Shown: positions 25,798 through 33,573 of the stretch, piece by piece | Numbering within the stretch: position 1 is the first letter of the stretch | Layout of the letters: each line of letters starts with the position of its first letter | Source of the DNA: Pseudofrankia coriaricola | Lineage (GTDB): Bacteria > Actinomycetota > Actinomycetes > Frankiales > Frankiaceae | NCBI RefSeq assembly: GCF_001854805.1 | Contig: NZ_MBLO01000234.1 | Location: 62,001-126,000, forward strand | Direction of reading: 5' to 3' | DNA length: 64,000 nt | Made by a program: the position numbers and the translations under genes | The notes under the pieces: model-generated | What the model was told of the DNA's origin: nothing | The model's input: only the letters and a program-made list of their open reading frames with translations | Database searches by the model: none

Positions 25798-27381
25798 TCA
25801 GCGGTCAGCGGCGATGTTGGGGGACGCGGCGCTCTCCCAGCCGGCGTCCATGGGGTGCGCGTCAGCGTCGGAGGACCAGGCCCGGCCGGTGGCGAGGAGC
25901 AGGTCGGTGCCGGTGGCGGGGCGCAGGCGCGCGGTGTGGCCGGGGACGCCAGCCCGGGCGAGCGCCGCGCGGGCCTGGGCCGGCGACGCGCCGTAGAGGA
26001 GCGCCACCGCGCCGTCGGCTGGGGGCTCGCCTCCGTCCGCGAGGCTCGTCCGGTAGACGAGGTCCGTCCGGCGCAGCCGCGGCGGCGGCTCGTCGCGCCC
26101 CAATGGGAACCGGACGAGAGTGACGGCGTTGTCGGGCCGACGCCGGTCGCGCCGGCCAGCGCGGGCGAGCTCGGCGTCGAGGACCGTCGCGAGGAGCGCG
26201 GCGGTCGCCTCCCAGCGGAACCCGGCCGCCCACCGGCGCGCGCCGGTGCGCAGCGCGGCCGCGCGGGCCGGGTCGCGCAGCTCGGCGAGCGCCAGATCGA
26301 CGGTCTCGGCAAGCCTCGCGGGCGTGTCGAGCAACCAGCCGGTCTCGCCGTCGCGGACCGCGTCCCGCAGCCCCGGCACCCGGAAGGCGACCGCCGGGAC
26401 CCCCAGCGCGTTCGCCTCCAGCACGGACAGTCCCCAGCCCTCGCCGTGCGACGGGTTGACCGTCAGCCAGGCGCTGGCCAGCAGCGTGTCGCGGGTCGCC
26501 GCGTCGGTGTGGCCATGCCAGCGGAGAACCGCGCCGCTGTCCGGGCCGCCCTGGTCCAGACCGAGCTCGCCGGCGCGCGCGGTCAGCCGTTCCCGGTCAG
26601 GGCCGTCACCGACGAGGTGCACCACCAGGCCGGGATGGCTCGCGGCCAGGGTGGGGATCGCCTCGAGCAGCAGGTGCAGCCGCTTGTGCGGGACCAGGCG
26701 GCCGACGCAGACGACCGTCGGGCTCGCCGCCTGGCCGGTGTCGGTGTCGGTGGGGACGATCGCCGGGGTCACCCCGTTGGGGACGAGGAAGCGCGGCCCG
26801 GGCAGGCCCAGCACGGTTCGTGCCTCGTCCCGCGTCGACGGGGACACGGCCGCGACCGGGCGGCGCCGGTAGACCCAGCGGCTGCCCGGCGCCTCCAGCA
26901 GCTGGCCCACCCGGGCGACCGGGCCGGGGAAGAACAGCGGGAACTGCTTCTGGTGCACGTGGTGGAGCACCTGCACCACCGGGGTGGCCGCGGGCAGCAC
27001 CAGCGGGCTGAAGAACGGGATCCCGTTCTGGCAGTCGACCACCGCGTCGACGCCGCGTGGTGACCTGGCGAGCCGGGCCAGCCGGCGAAGCACCGACGGG
27101 TAGACGCCGAACGCGCCGCCGCCGCGGTGGACCATGACGCCGTCCGTGTCGGCCAGGGCCGGCAGCCCCGGCGGCCGGGCCGTGAGCAGTGTGACCTTCA
27201 CGCCGGCGGCCGCGAACCGCGCGGCGACCGACTGGCAGAAAAGCTCGGCGCCGCCCGCCTGGGGATGCTCCAGATCCCGCCAGTTCAGGAAGACCACGTG
27301 CCGGCCGGCCAGCCGGCCGACCGCGCGCGCCGCGATGTCAGCGTGTGGCTGCTCGCCGGGCGCGTAGGCAGGGGTGCCCAC
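25798..27381 (-). CDS. GT4-family glycosyltransferase
   Basis: GT-B fold enzyme for cell-surface glycan assembly, acting on the cytoplasmic face. N-terminal domain: HVVFLNWRDLEHPQAGGAE, the usual GT4 glycine turn, then VVDCQNGIPFFSPL and VLHHVHQKQFPLFF. C-terminal domain: VVCVGRLVPHKRLHLLLEAIP, LVGDGPDRERL and the donor-binding EX7E motif in HGEGWGLSVLEANALGVPAVAF. An extra ~120-residue C-terminal domain (NAVTLVRFPLGRD to the end) is not typical of GT4. GTG 27381 was chosen (VGTPAYAPGEQ); a longer frame runs to 27462. It faces the flippase gene across a ~400-bp intergenic region. Confidence 0.88.
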   Translation of the reverse strand: MGTPAYAPGEQPHADIAARAVGRLAGRHVVFLNWRDLEHPQAGGAELFCQSVAARFAAAGVKVTLLTARPPGLPALADTDGVMVHRGGGAFGVYPSVLRRLARLARSPRGVDAVVDCQNGIPFFSPLVLPAATPVVQVLHHVHQKQFPLFFPGPVARVGQLLEAPGSRWVYRRRPVAAVSPSTRDEARTVLGLPGPRFLVPNGVTPAIVPTDTDTGQAASPTVVCVGRLVPHKRLHLLLEAIPTLAASHPGLVVHLVGDGPDRERLTARAGELGLDQGGPDSGAVLRWHGHTDAATRDTLLASAWLTVNPSHGEGWGLSVLEANALGVPAVAFRVPGLRDAVRDGETGWLLDTPARLAETVDLALAELRDPARAAALRTGARRWAAGFRWEATAALLATVLDAELARAGRRDRRRPDNAVTLVRFPLGRDEPPPRLRRTDLVYRTSLADGGEPPADGAVALLYGASPAQARAALARAGVPGHTARLRPATGTDLLLATGRAWSSDADAHPMDAGWESAASPNIAADR

Positions 27382-27777
27382 AGGTGGTCCGTCCTTCCTC
27401 GTCGGCCGCCCATGGCCGGACCCACCGTCACGCGGCCCGCGCCGGACAACCTGGACATCCACGACTCTAAGAGGTCAGGCCACACCGCCGGGCGCAGCCC
27501 CGCCCCGACGAGGCCTCAGCGCAACCCAGCCACCGCTAGTGACAGCGCATTGGCGCAATGCCAAAGCGACCACGTCCTGACCTCGGCCCAGAGCAGCCCC
27601 GTCCATACGCATCAGCCCCGGAACCAGGTGGGGAGGGCGCTCAGCGCCCGACACGGGGCGAGCGCGTCCAGCGCCTCGCCCCGGCGGAAGGTTCCCAAGG
27701 CTCAGTCATACGATTGCGCGGGTCCTGGGCCGACATGGCCGGCCGGAGACCGTTACCCGGCGTAGTGGGAGAGGGCG
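27382..27777. other. Intergenic region between divergent GT4 and flippase genes
   Basis: About 400 bp that should hold two promoters. I see no gene, strong hairpin or repeat in it. Confidence 0.4.
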
Positions 27778-29361
27778 ATGGCGCTGGTGGTTCGGCGGGA
27801 CCTCGTCGCCGAGCTGTTGCGTGGTCCGGCGGCCCTTGCCATCGCCGGCGTCCTGACCAATGGCTTCAACCTGATCATGAACCTGGTGCTCGCCCGGGCG
27901 CTTGATCCGGCCGGGTACGGCGCCTTCGGGGTTCAGACCAACATTTTCATGATCCTTTCGGTTGTCGGCACGGCGGTGCTGACGGCGACCGTGCACCGCG
28001 AGTCGGCCCAGATCGGCGACACCCGCCGTGAGCGGCGTGCCTGGATCCGCCAGCTACGCAACGTCACCTGGGTCGCGATCCTGGTCGCCTCGCTCCTCTC
28101 GCTCGCGTTGTGCAAGCCGATCGCGGTGGTGCTGTCCTACCCGCACCCGTTCGCGATCGCCGAGGCGGCCGTCGCCGCCGCGATCTGGGTGGCGCTCTGT
28201 GTCGAGCGTGGCCTCCTGCAGGCCAGGGGCAACTACCCGGCGCTGGCGCGCAACCTGGTCTTCGAGTCGGGCTTCCGGATCACCTGCGTCGTCGTCCTCG
28301 TCTCGGCCGGCCTCGGCGTGAACGGCGCCGGTCTCGCCCTCGCTCTCGGCTGCCTCGCCGGCGGCGAGCACGCCCGCCACGCGGTCGCGCGCACGCCGTC
28401 GCTGATCCGCCGCGCCTTGGGCACCCGGCTGAGCGAGCGGACCGAGGGCGTCACGCCCACGGCGACGGGGCCGATCCCGATCGTGCCGGTGGCGGCGTCG
28501 CCCCGGCGTACCAGGGACAGCCTGATCGCCGAGTCGTCGGTCGCGCTGGCCACGCTGGTGCCGCTCGCGTTGCTGCAGAACATGGACGTCGTCATCGTCG
28601 GCTGGCGCAACCCGAGCGGCGTCGGCGGCTACGCGGCGATCTCCACGGCCTGCAAGGTGCCGGTGTTCATCGGTCTGGCGGTGGCCAACTTCCTGCTGCC
28701 GGAGGCCGCCCGCCGGCGCAGAGAGGGCCTGCCGGCCGGGCGGGCGCTCGCGATGGCGCTGGTGTTCGTGGTGACGCCAGGGCTGTTCCTGGCTGCCGTC
28801 GGCGCGGTCGCCGGCCGCCAGATGCTCTCTCTGGTGTTCGGTCCCGACCTCGCGGTGGCGGCGCCCTCGCTGTGGGTGCTGGCGATCGCGATGACGTGCC
28901 TCGCGGCCACCCTGATGTTCGCCACCTACCTGCTTGGCGCCGGCTACCGGAAGATCGTCTGGGCGCTGACCTGCTGCACCCCGCTGACCGCGGTCGTGCT
29001 CACGCTCGCGGGTGGCATGGTGATGCGGACGGCCCTGGCGGGTCTCGCCTGCCAGGCGTTCACGGCCACCGTCGCCGGCGCGCTCGTGTACCGGCTGCAC
29101 AGCCACCACCTCGCCCCCGCCACGGCCGCCCACCATGTCGGTACCGACGGGGTGGGCAGGGGAGCGGAGGCCGCTCCCGTGGAGGCCGCTTCCGCGGACG
29201 CCGCCTCAACAGAAGCCGGCTCTCGCTCCGCGTCGGTAACGGGCACGACGGACGTACCGGGCCTGACCGGGGCGAACGAGCCATTTGATGCGTCAGCGGC
29301 ACAGACCCGGCATAATCTGACGGGTCACGAGCGGCCCTCGCCGAGTGTGACGGCGAACTGA
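27778..29361 (+). CDS. Polysaccharide flippase (Wzx/MATE-like, PST family)
   Basis: Multi-helix membrane protein that flips lipid-linked sugar units outward. 527 residues; the opening LAIAGVLTNGFNLIMNLVLARALDPAGYGAFG is the classic start of PST/Wzx exporters (first helix, then the LxxxxYG motif). Twelve or so helices follow, split by a loop with a Pro/Thr-rich stretch (~215-240). The last ~85 residues are a cytoplasmic low-complexity tail with an Ala/Glu repeat (EAAPVEAASADAAS). ATG 27778 follows GGGAGAGGGCG. Standing between two GT2 paralogues and a GT4 gene, it defines the segment as a glycan export cluster. Confidence 0.88.
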   Translation: MALVVRRDLVAELLRGPAALAIAGVLTNGFNLIMNLVLARALDPAGYGAFGVQTNIFMILSVVGTAVLTATVHRESAQIGDTRRERRAWIRQLRNVTWVAILVASLLSLALCKPIAVVLSYPHPFAIAEAAVAAAIWVALCVERGLLQARGNYPALARNLVFESGFRITCVVVLVSAGLGVNGAGLALALGCLAGGEHARHAVARTPSLIRRALGTRLSERTEGVTPTATGPIPIVPVAASPRRTRDSLIAESSVALATLVPLALLQNMDVVIVGWRNPSGVGGYAAISTACKVPVFIGLAVANFLLPEAARRRREGLPAGRALAMALVFVVTPGLFLAAVGAVAGRQMLSLVFGPDLAVAAPSLWVLAIAMTCLAATLMFATYLLGAGYRKIVWALTCCTPLTAVVLTLAGGMVMRTALAGLACQAFTATVAGALVYRLHSHHLAPATAAHHVGTDGVGRGAEAAPVEAASADAASTEAGSRSASVTGTTDVPGLTGANEPFDASAAQTRHNLTGHERPSPSVTAN

Positions 29362-29441
29362 CTCGTCGGGACCGCGGTCCTTGGCGGCAGTAGCCAGAGA
29401 TGGTCACGGTAAGTACAGCCCACAGGGACCTGAACGCAAAA

Positions 29442-29458
29442 AGTAACACAAAGTTACT
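29442..29458 (+). promoter_or_regulatory. Inverted repeat, candidate operator of second GT2 gene
   Basis: AGTAAC-ACAAA-GTTACT is a perfect 6-5-6 inverted repeat in an AT-rich segment about 50 bp upstream of a good -35 box. It could bind a regulator or mark a second promoter. Confidence 0.4.
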
Positions 29459-29508
29459 AGGCCTAAAGAGTGCGCGTCCGTGGACGAATGGCTACAGTAC
29501 TGACACGC

Positions 29509-29536
29509 TTGACACTCTATGTCGTAGATGTATGTC
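29509..29536 (+). promoter_or_regulatory. Sigma-70-type promoter of second GT2 gene
   Basis: A consensus -35 box TTGACA (29509-29514) and TATGTC (29531-29536) stand 16 bp apart, about 75 bp upstream of the ATG, in a stretch much poorer in GC than its surroundings. Confidence 0.5.
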
Positions 29537-29612
29537 TGTTCAGCGGCCGGAAGCTGGCGCCCGACGGCCCAACATGCCCTGTTGTTCATCTATTGACGCG
29601 GCGGGGGTTTTG

Positions 29613-30776
29613 ATGGGCAAGGTCTCTTTAAGTGTTGTTATCCCGGCTTTCAATGAGGCCCACCGGCTTCCGTCGTCCCTTCCCGTCCTTTCGGATGCCC
29701 TGCGTGCCCTTTCGCTCGACGACGCCGAGGTGATCGTCGTTGACGACGGCAGTGTCGACGACACCGCCGAGATAGCCGCGGAACTGCTGCGCGACCTGGC
29801 GAAAGGCCGTGTCATCAGCCTGCCGAGCAACAATGGGAAGGGCGCCGCGGTGCGGGCCGGAGTCGCCGCCGCCACGGGCGAGGCGATCGTGTTCATGGAC
29901 GCCGACCTGGCCTCCGACGTCTCCGAGCTGCCGGCGCTGCTGGCGGCGCTCCAGGACGCCGAGGTGGCGCTCGGGTCGCGCCGGCTGGGCCACGGCGTCG
30001 ACCGCGCCGTCACCCGTCGCGTGGGCAGCTGGGCGTTCCACGGGATCTCCCGACTGCTGGTTCCGCTCGGCCTCGCTGACACCCAGTGCGGCTTCAAGGC
30101 TTTCCGGCACGCCGAGGCGAAGATCCTCTTCGACCGGTCCGAGGCCACCGGCTTCGGTTTCGACGTCGAGGTGCTCGCCATCGCCCGGTCGCTGGACTAC
30201 CGGATCGCTGAGGTTCCGGTGCGCTGGATCGAGAAGCCGGACGGGACGTTCCGCGCCGGGCGGCACACTCCAGCGATGCTCGTCGACCTGCTCAGGGCCC
30301 GCCGGCATATCACCCGGGCAGGCCAGCGGGCGCGCGTCGCCGGGCTCGTGCCCGCCGGGCCGCCGCGTGGCGGAGGCAACGGCCAGGCAGGGGGCGGCCG
30401 TAGCGGCCCGGGCCCCGCTGGCCTTGGCAGGGCCGGCCGGCCAGCAGTCACCCCGTCGGCGGCTTCGGCGGAGCCGAGACGCCCTGACCGGGTCCCGATC
30501 CGGCCGGTGTCACCGGCGCCACCGGCGTGGCTGCGGGCCGGGGGGAGGTCTGTGCTGCCCTGCTCGCCCACCCCGCACGCGGATTCAGCCAGGCCGAGGC
30601 GCCTTGACCGGGCACCGGCATGGCCGGCCTCGTCGACCTCACCGGCCTCGGCTACGGCGGCCGCACCGGTTTCGTCGGCCTCACCGGCGTCGCAGGCGTG
30701 GCTGCGGGCCGGGGCGAGGTCCGCGCTGCCGCGCTCGCCAACGATGCGGCCGGCCGGCCCGGCCAGGCACCGATGA
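29613..30776 (+). CDS. GT2 glycosyltransferase, second paralogue
   Basis: Same fold and motifs as the GT2 enzyme at 24.6 kb: SVVIPAFNEAHRLP, VVDDGSVDDT, SNNGKGAAVRAGVAAATGEA, DADLASDVSELP, DTQCGFKAFRHAEAKILF and FGFDVEVLAIARSLDYRIAEVPVRW. The catalytic ~240 residues are roughly two-thirds identical to the paralogue by eye. The C-terminal ~150 residues differ: Gly-rich, then two degenerate copies of a unit containing AWLRAGxRSxLPxSPT, an internal duplication. ATG 29613 was chosen; ATG 29574 would add MPCCSSIDAAGVL. The first codons are AT-rich, unlike the rest. The product probably modifies or supplies a lipid-linked sugar for the flippase. Confidence 0.86.
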   Translation: MGKVSLSVVIPAFNEAHRLPSSLPVLSDALRALSLDDAEVIVVDDGSVDDTAEIAAELLRDLAKGRVISLPSNNGKGAAVRAGVAAATGEAIVFMDADLASDVSELPALLAALQDAEVALGSRRLGHGVDRAVTRRVGSWAFHGISRLLVPLGLADTQCGFKAFRHAEAKILFDRSEATGFGFDVEVLAIARSLDYRIAEVPVRWIEKPDGTFRAGRHTPAMLVDLLRARRHITRAGQRARVAGLVPAGPPRGGGNGQAGGGRSGPGPAGLGRAGRPAVTPSAASAEPRRPDRVPIRPVSPAPPAWLRAGGRSVLPCSPTPHADSARPRRLDRAPAWPASSTSPASATAAAPVSSASPASQAWLRAGARSALPRSPTMRPAGPARHR

Positions 30777-30802
30777 GGCCGGGCCGGCCGGGCTGGCCGG
30801 CA

Positions 30803-30827
30803 GCCCGCGGCGTGCCGCGCCGCGGGC
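30803..30827. terminator. Bidirectional hairpin terminator
   Basis: A 10-bp GC stem (GCCCGCGGCG / CGCCGCGGGC) with loop TGCCG lies between the converging GT2 and ABC permease genes. Confidence 0.65.
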
Positions 30828-30834
30828 CACACGG

Positions 30835-31620
30835 TCAGGACGTCATGTCGCGGTAGCGGAAGAGGAGGGCCGTGATGAGCGCGGCCACGAGGCCGTACAG
30901 CAGAATGCGCAGGCCGGCGTCGGCGTAGGTGGTCGGGTAGCCGTGGCCGCCGTTGGCGATGTCCTGCAGCAGCTGGCCGGGCAGCCAGTGGCCGGCGGTC
31001 CCCCAGATGCCCGTGACGATGATCTCCACCGGCAGCACGTACGCGAGCCCGACCGAGATTGCCGCCGCCGGAGACCTGAACACGATGGCGACCAGCGCGC
31101 CGAGCACCCCGTATCCCCAGGCGTTGAGCAGGTTGTTGGCGATCCCCTTGCCTAGCTCGCGCATCCCCGCCGCCGACGTCCAGGCGTCCGTCGGCACGCC
31201 CTTGATCGGCGCGAGGACGAACGACAGCGCGACGCTGACGGCCGCCGCCGCGAGCACGACGAGCGTGATGAACGACGCGAGCGCCAGGCATTTGCCCGCG
31301 AGCAGCTGTAGACGGTGCGGCTGGGCCATGAGCTGGTTGCGCAGGGTGCCCCGGCTGTAGTCGCCCGCGAGCGCCGCGGCGACCACGCACAGCCCGACAA
31401 CGCCGAGCAGGATGCTGATCGCGTTCAGCCCGTCGACGATGCCGGTGGGCCGAGCCAGGGAGCTGGTGTGCGGGTAGTCGCCGTAGAACTCGCGCCCACC
31501 GGTGGCCATGAAGGTCAGCACGGCGCCGAGGGCGGCGACGGCCGCCGTCGCGCTGAACGTGCCGACGACGAACCGTCGGCGCCGCAGCGGGAGCCACTCG
31601 GCGAGGAATGCCCGGGCCAT
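30835..31620 (-). CDS. ABC transporter permease (ABC-2 type)
   Basis: Membrane half of an ABC-2 transporter, 261 residues, with six hydrophobic helices: FSATAAVAALGAVLTFMA, ISILLGVVGLCVVAAALAG, FITLVVLAAAAVSVALSFVL, AWGYGVLGALVAIVF, AAISVGLAYVLPVEIIVTGI and ILLYGLVAALITALLF. The cytoplasmic motif GDYSRGTLRNQLMAQPHR after the second helix is typical of ABC-2 permeases that pair with DrrA/BcrA-like ATPases. Its ATG follows the ATPase stop with no gap (TAG then ATG), so the two are translated together. Substrate unknown; antibiotic or lipid export is common in the family. Confidence 0.85.
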   Translation of the reverse strand: MARAFLAEWLPLRRRRFVVGTFSATAAVAALGAVLTFMATGGREFYGDYPHTSSLARPTGIVDGLNAISILLGVVGLCVVAAALAGDYSRGTLRNQLMAQPHRLQLLAGKCLALASFITLVVLAAAAVSVALSFVLAPIKGVPTDAWTSAAGMRELGKGIANNLLNAWGYGVLGALVAIVFRSPAAAISVGLAYVLPVEIIVTGIWGTAGHWLPGQLLQDIANGGHGYPTTYADAGLRILLYGLVAALITALLFRYRDMTS

Positions 31621-32994
31621 CTATAGACCTCCCCGATGCCGGCCCGACCCGGTCTGGGAGGTCGGGGACGAGCGCGTACGGCCGGCGTCGGCCCCCTGAC
31701 CGGGCTCGGCCGGGTAGACGTCCGGCGCGGCGGTCTCGGCCGCGGCGGTCTCGGCCGCCGGTGCCGCGGCCCAGCGGCCCCTGACCGTCTGGACGCTGGG
31801 CAGCGGGTCGCTGGACAGGACGTCGCCGTCGGTGCCGCCGGTGGCGCGCAGGAACGTCTCCTCCAGGTTCGGCCGGTGGGTGCGCAGGCCGCGCAGCGCG
31901 ATGCCGGCCCGCATCGCGGCCCGGTTCAGGTCGGCCGCCATCCGCTCCGGCGCGTGCGCGACGACGACGACGCGCTGGTCGCACGAGTGCGCCGCGACTG
32001 TCGGCGGCCCGTCGAGGCGGATCTCCGCCCGCACGCCGTCGTCGGCGAGCACGGTGAGCAGCCGGCGCGCGTCGGCGCAGCGCTCGGGGGTGAGCAGGAT
32101 CCGTGGGTCCCCGGCGGCCAGCAGCTCGCTGGTGCGGCCCTGGAACAGCAGTCGCCCACCGCGGATCATCACCACGTGGTCGCAGATCTGCTCGACCTCG
32201 GAAAGCAGGTGGCTGGAGACGAACACGGTCATCCCGCCGTCGGCGAGCTCACGCAGCAGCGCGCGGATCTCCCGGATACCCGCCGGGTCCAGCCCGTTCG
32301 TCGGCTCGTCAAGGATCAGCAGCTCCGGCTTTGACAGCAGCGCGGCGGCGATGCCGAGGCGCTGCTTCATGCCGAGCGAGTAGCTGGCGAACGGGTCGCC
32401 CGCCCGGCCCGTGAGCCGGACCATCCGCAGCACCTCGTAGATCCGGTGGTTGTCGACGCCGCGCAGCACCGCCAGCTGCCGCAGGTTCTCCCGGCCGGAC
32501 AGCCCCGGGTGGAAGGTCGGCCCCTCGATCATCGCGCCGACGTGGCTGAGGTAGCGCTCCGGGTGGCTTATCGGCTCGCCGAGGACATAGCCGACGCCTT
32601 CGGTCGGGCGGACCAGCCCGAGCAGCATCCGCAGCGTCGTCGACTTGCCCGCGCCGTTGGGCCCGACGAACCCGGACAGGGCGCCCACCGGTACGTCGAG
32701 GTCGAGGCGGTCCACGGAGCGGCGATGGTCATGCAGCTTGGTGAGCCCGCGGGTCCAGATCGCCGCGTCCGGGCGCCGGCCGAGGCCGGCATGCGGGTCG
32801 CGGTGTGGGTCGCGGTGCGGCAGGTGCGGGTGGGGGAGATGCGGGTGGGGCAGGCGGGCATGCCCGTGCAGCGGGTGCGGCAGCCGCAGGTTGGGCAGGT
32901 TCGGGAACACCGACGTGCTCGGCTCCCTGATCACGGCGGGGCGGGTCTCGCCGCGCCCGCGCCGGCCCGCCCGTCCCCGCTCGCCCGACGTCAT
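31621..32994 (-). CDS. ABC transporter ATPase with His-rich N-terminal extension
   Basis: Energy-coupling subunit of the BcrA/DrrA type. Walker A GPNGAGKST, signature YSLGMKQRL, Walker B LLILDEPTNGLD and the switch His in FVSSHLLSEVEQ are intact. About 80 residues precede the ATPase domain and contain a histidine/proline array (LPHPHLPHPHLPHRDPHRDPH) that could bind metal. About 130 residues follow it, ending in an Ala/Glu repeat (AAETAAAETAA). ATG 32994 has GGAGGA 8 nt upstream. First gene of a two-gene operon with the permease. Confidence 0.88.
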   Translation of the reverse strand: MTSGERGRAGRRGRGETRPAVIREPSTSVFPNLPNLRLPHPLHGHARLPHPHLPHPHLPHRDPHRDPHAGLGRRPDAAIWTRGLTKLHDHRRSVDRLDLDVPVGALSGFVGPNGAGKSTTLRMLLGLVRPTEGVGYVLGEPISHPERYLSHVGAMIEGPTFHPGLSGRENLRQLAVLRGVDNHRIYEVLRMVRLTGRAGDPFASYSLGMKQRLGIAAALLSKPELLILDEPTNGLDPAGIREIRALLRELADGGMTVFVSSHLLSEVEQICDHVVMIRGGRLLFQGRTSELLAAGDPRILLTPERCADARRLLTVLADDGVRAEIRLDGPPTVAAHSCDQRVVVVAHAPERMAADLNRAAMRAGIALRGLRTHRPNLEETFLRATGGTDGDVLSSDPLPSVQTVRGRWAAAPAAETAAAETAAPDVYPAEPGQGADAGRTRSSPTSQTGSGRHRGGL

Positions 32995-33573
32995 CCGGTG
33001 GTTCCTCCCGCAAGGCAGATCACGACTGTGCGCGCGAGGTATCCGTCACGTAACGGCGCGTGCGTCCTAGCGCAGGCCTACCCGCTCTGGTGTTGGCCGT
33101 ACCGGGCGAGCACCCCGGCTCCGGTCTCGGGCCGCGCGGTAGCCCGGCGTCGGCCCGCCTCGCGCCGAGACGGACGCATACCGCGTAGTGACCGCGCGTC
33201 ACCAGTGTCGACCGGCCATGTCTGCTTCCGAGCCGCTGGGCGACAATGGCCCACAATGTGTAGTCCCGGAGGGAGGCGCTCCGGTTCCGTCCGCCACTAG
33301 CTCCGACACGCCGGGTTGTGCGATGCCGGGAACCTCCCTCAGACAGCGGGACCGGCGGCTCACGCGGCCCGCCAGGTCGGCTTGGCCCGCCGCGGCCGGA
33401 TCGGGCGAGCACGGTTGGCGGGCGGGCGCGCGAACAGACGAATGAGAGCGTGGGCGGGGAGAGCCGCCCGGGCTGGGATGGCGCCCACCGGGTGGCGGAA
33501 GATCCCCGTGGGGCGAGGTCGGGTCGAAGGAGCGCCGGGGTGATGTCGGCGCCGTGGATGCCAGGGAGTGATC
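32995..33573. other. Intergenic region between divergent ABC operon and PP2C phosphatase gene
   Basis: Almost 580 bp. Open frames occur on both strands but none has a start site, domain or codon pattern I can support. It must contain two promoters; no convincing -35/-10 pair or repeat was found. Confidence 0.4.
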
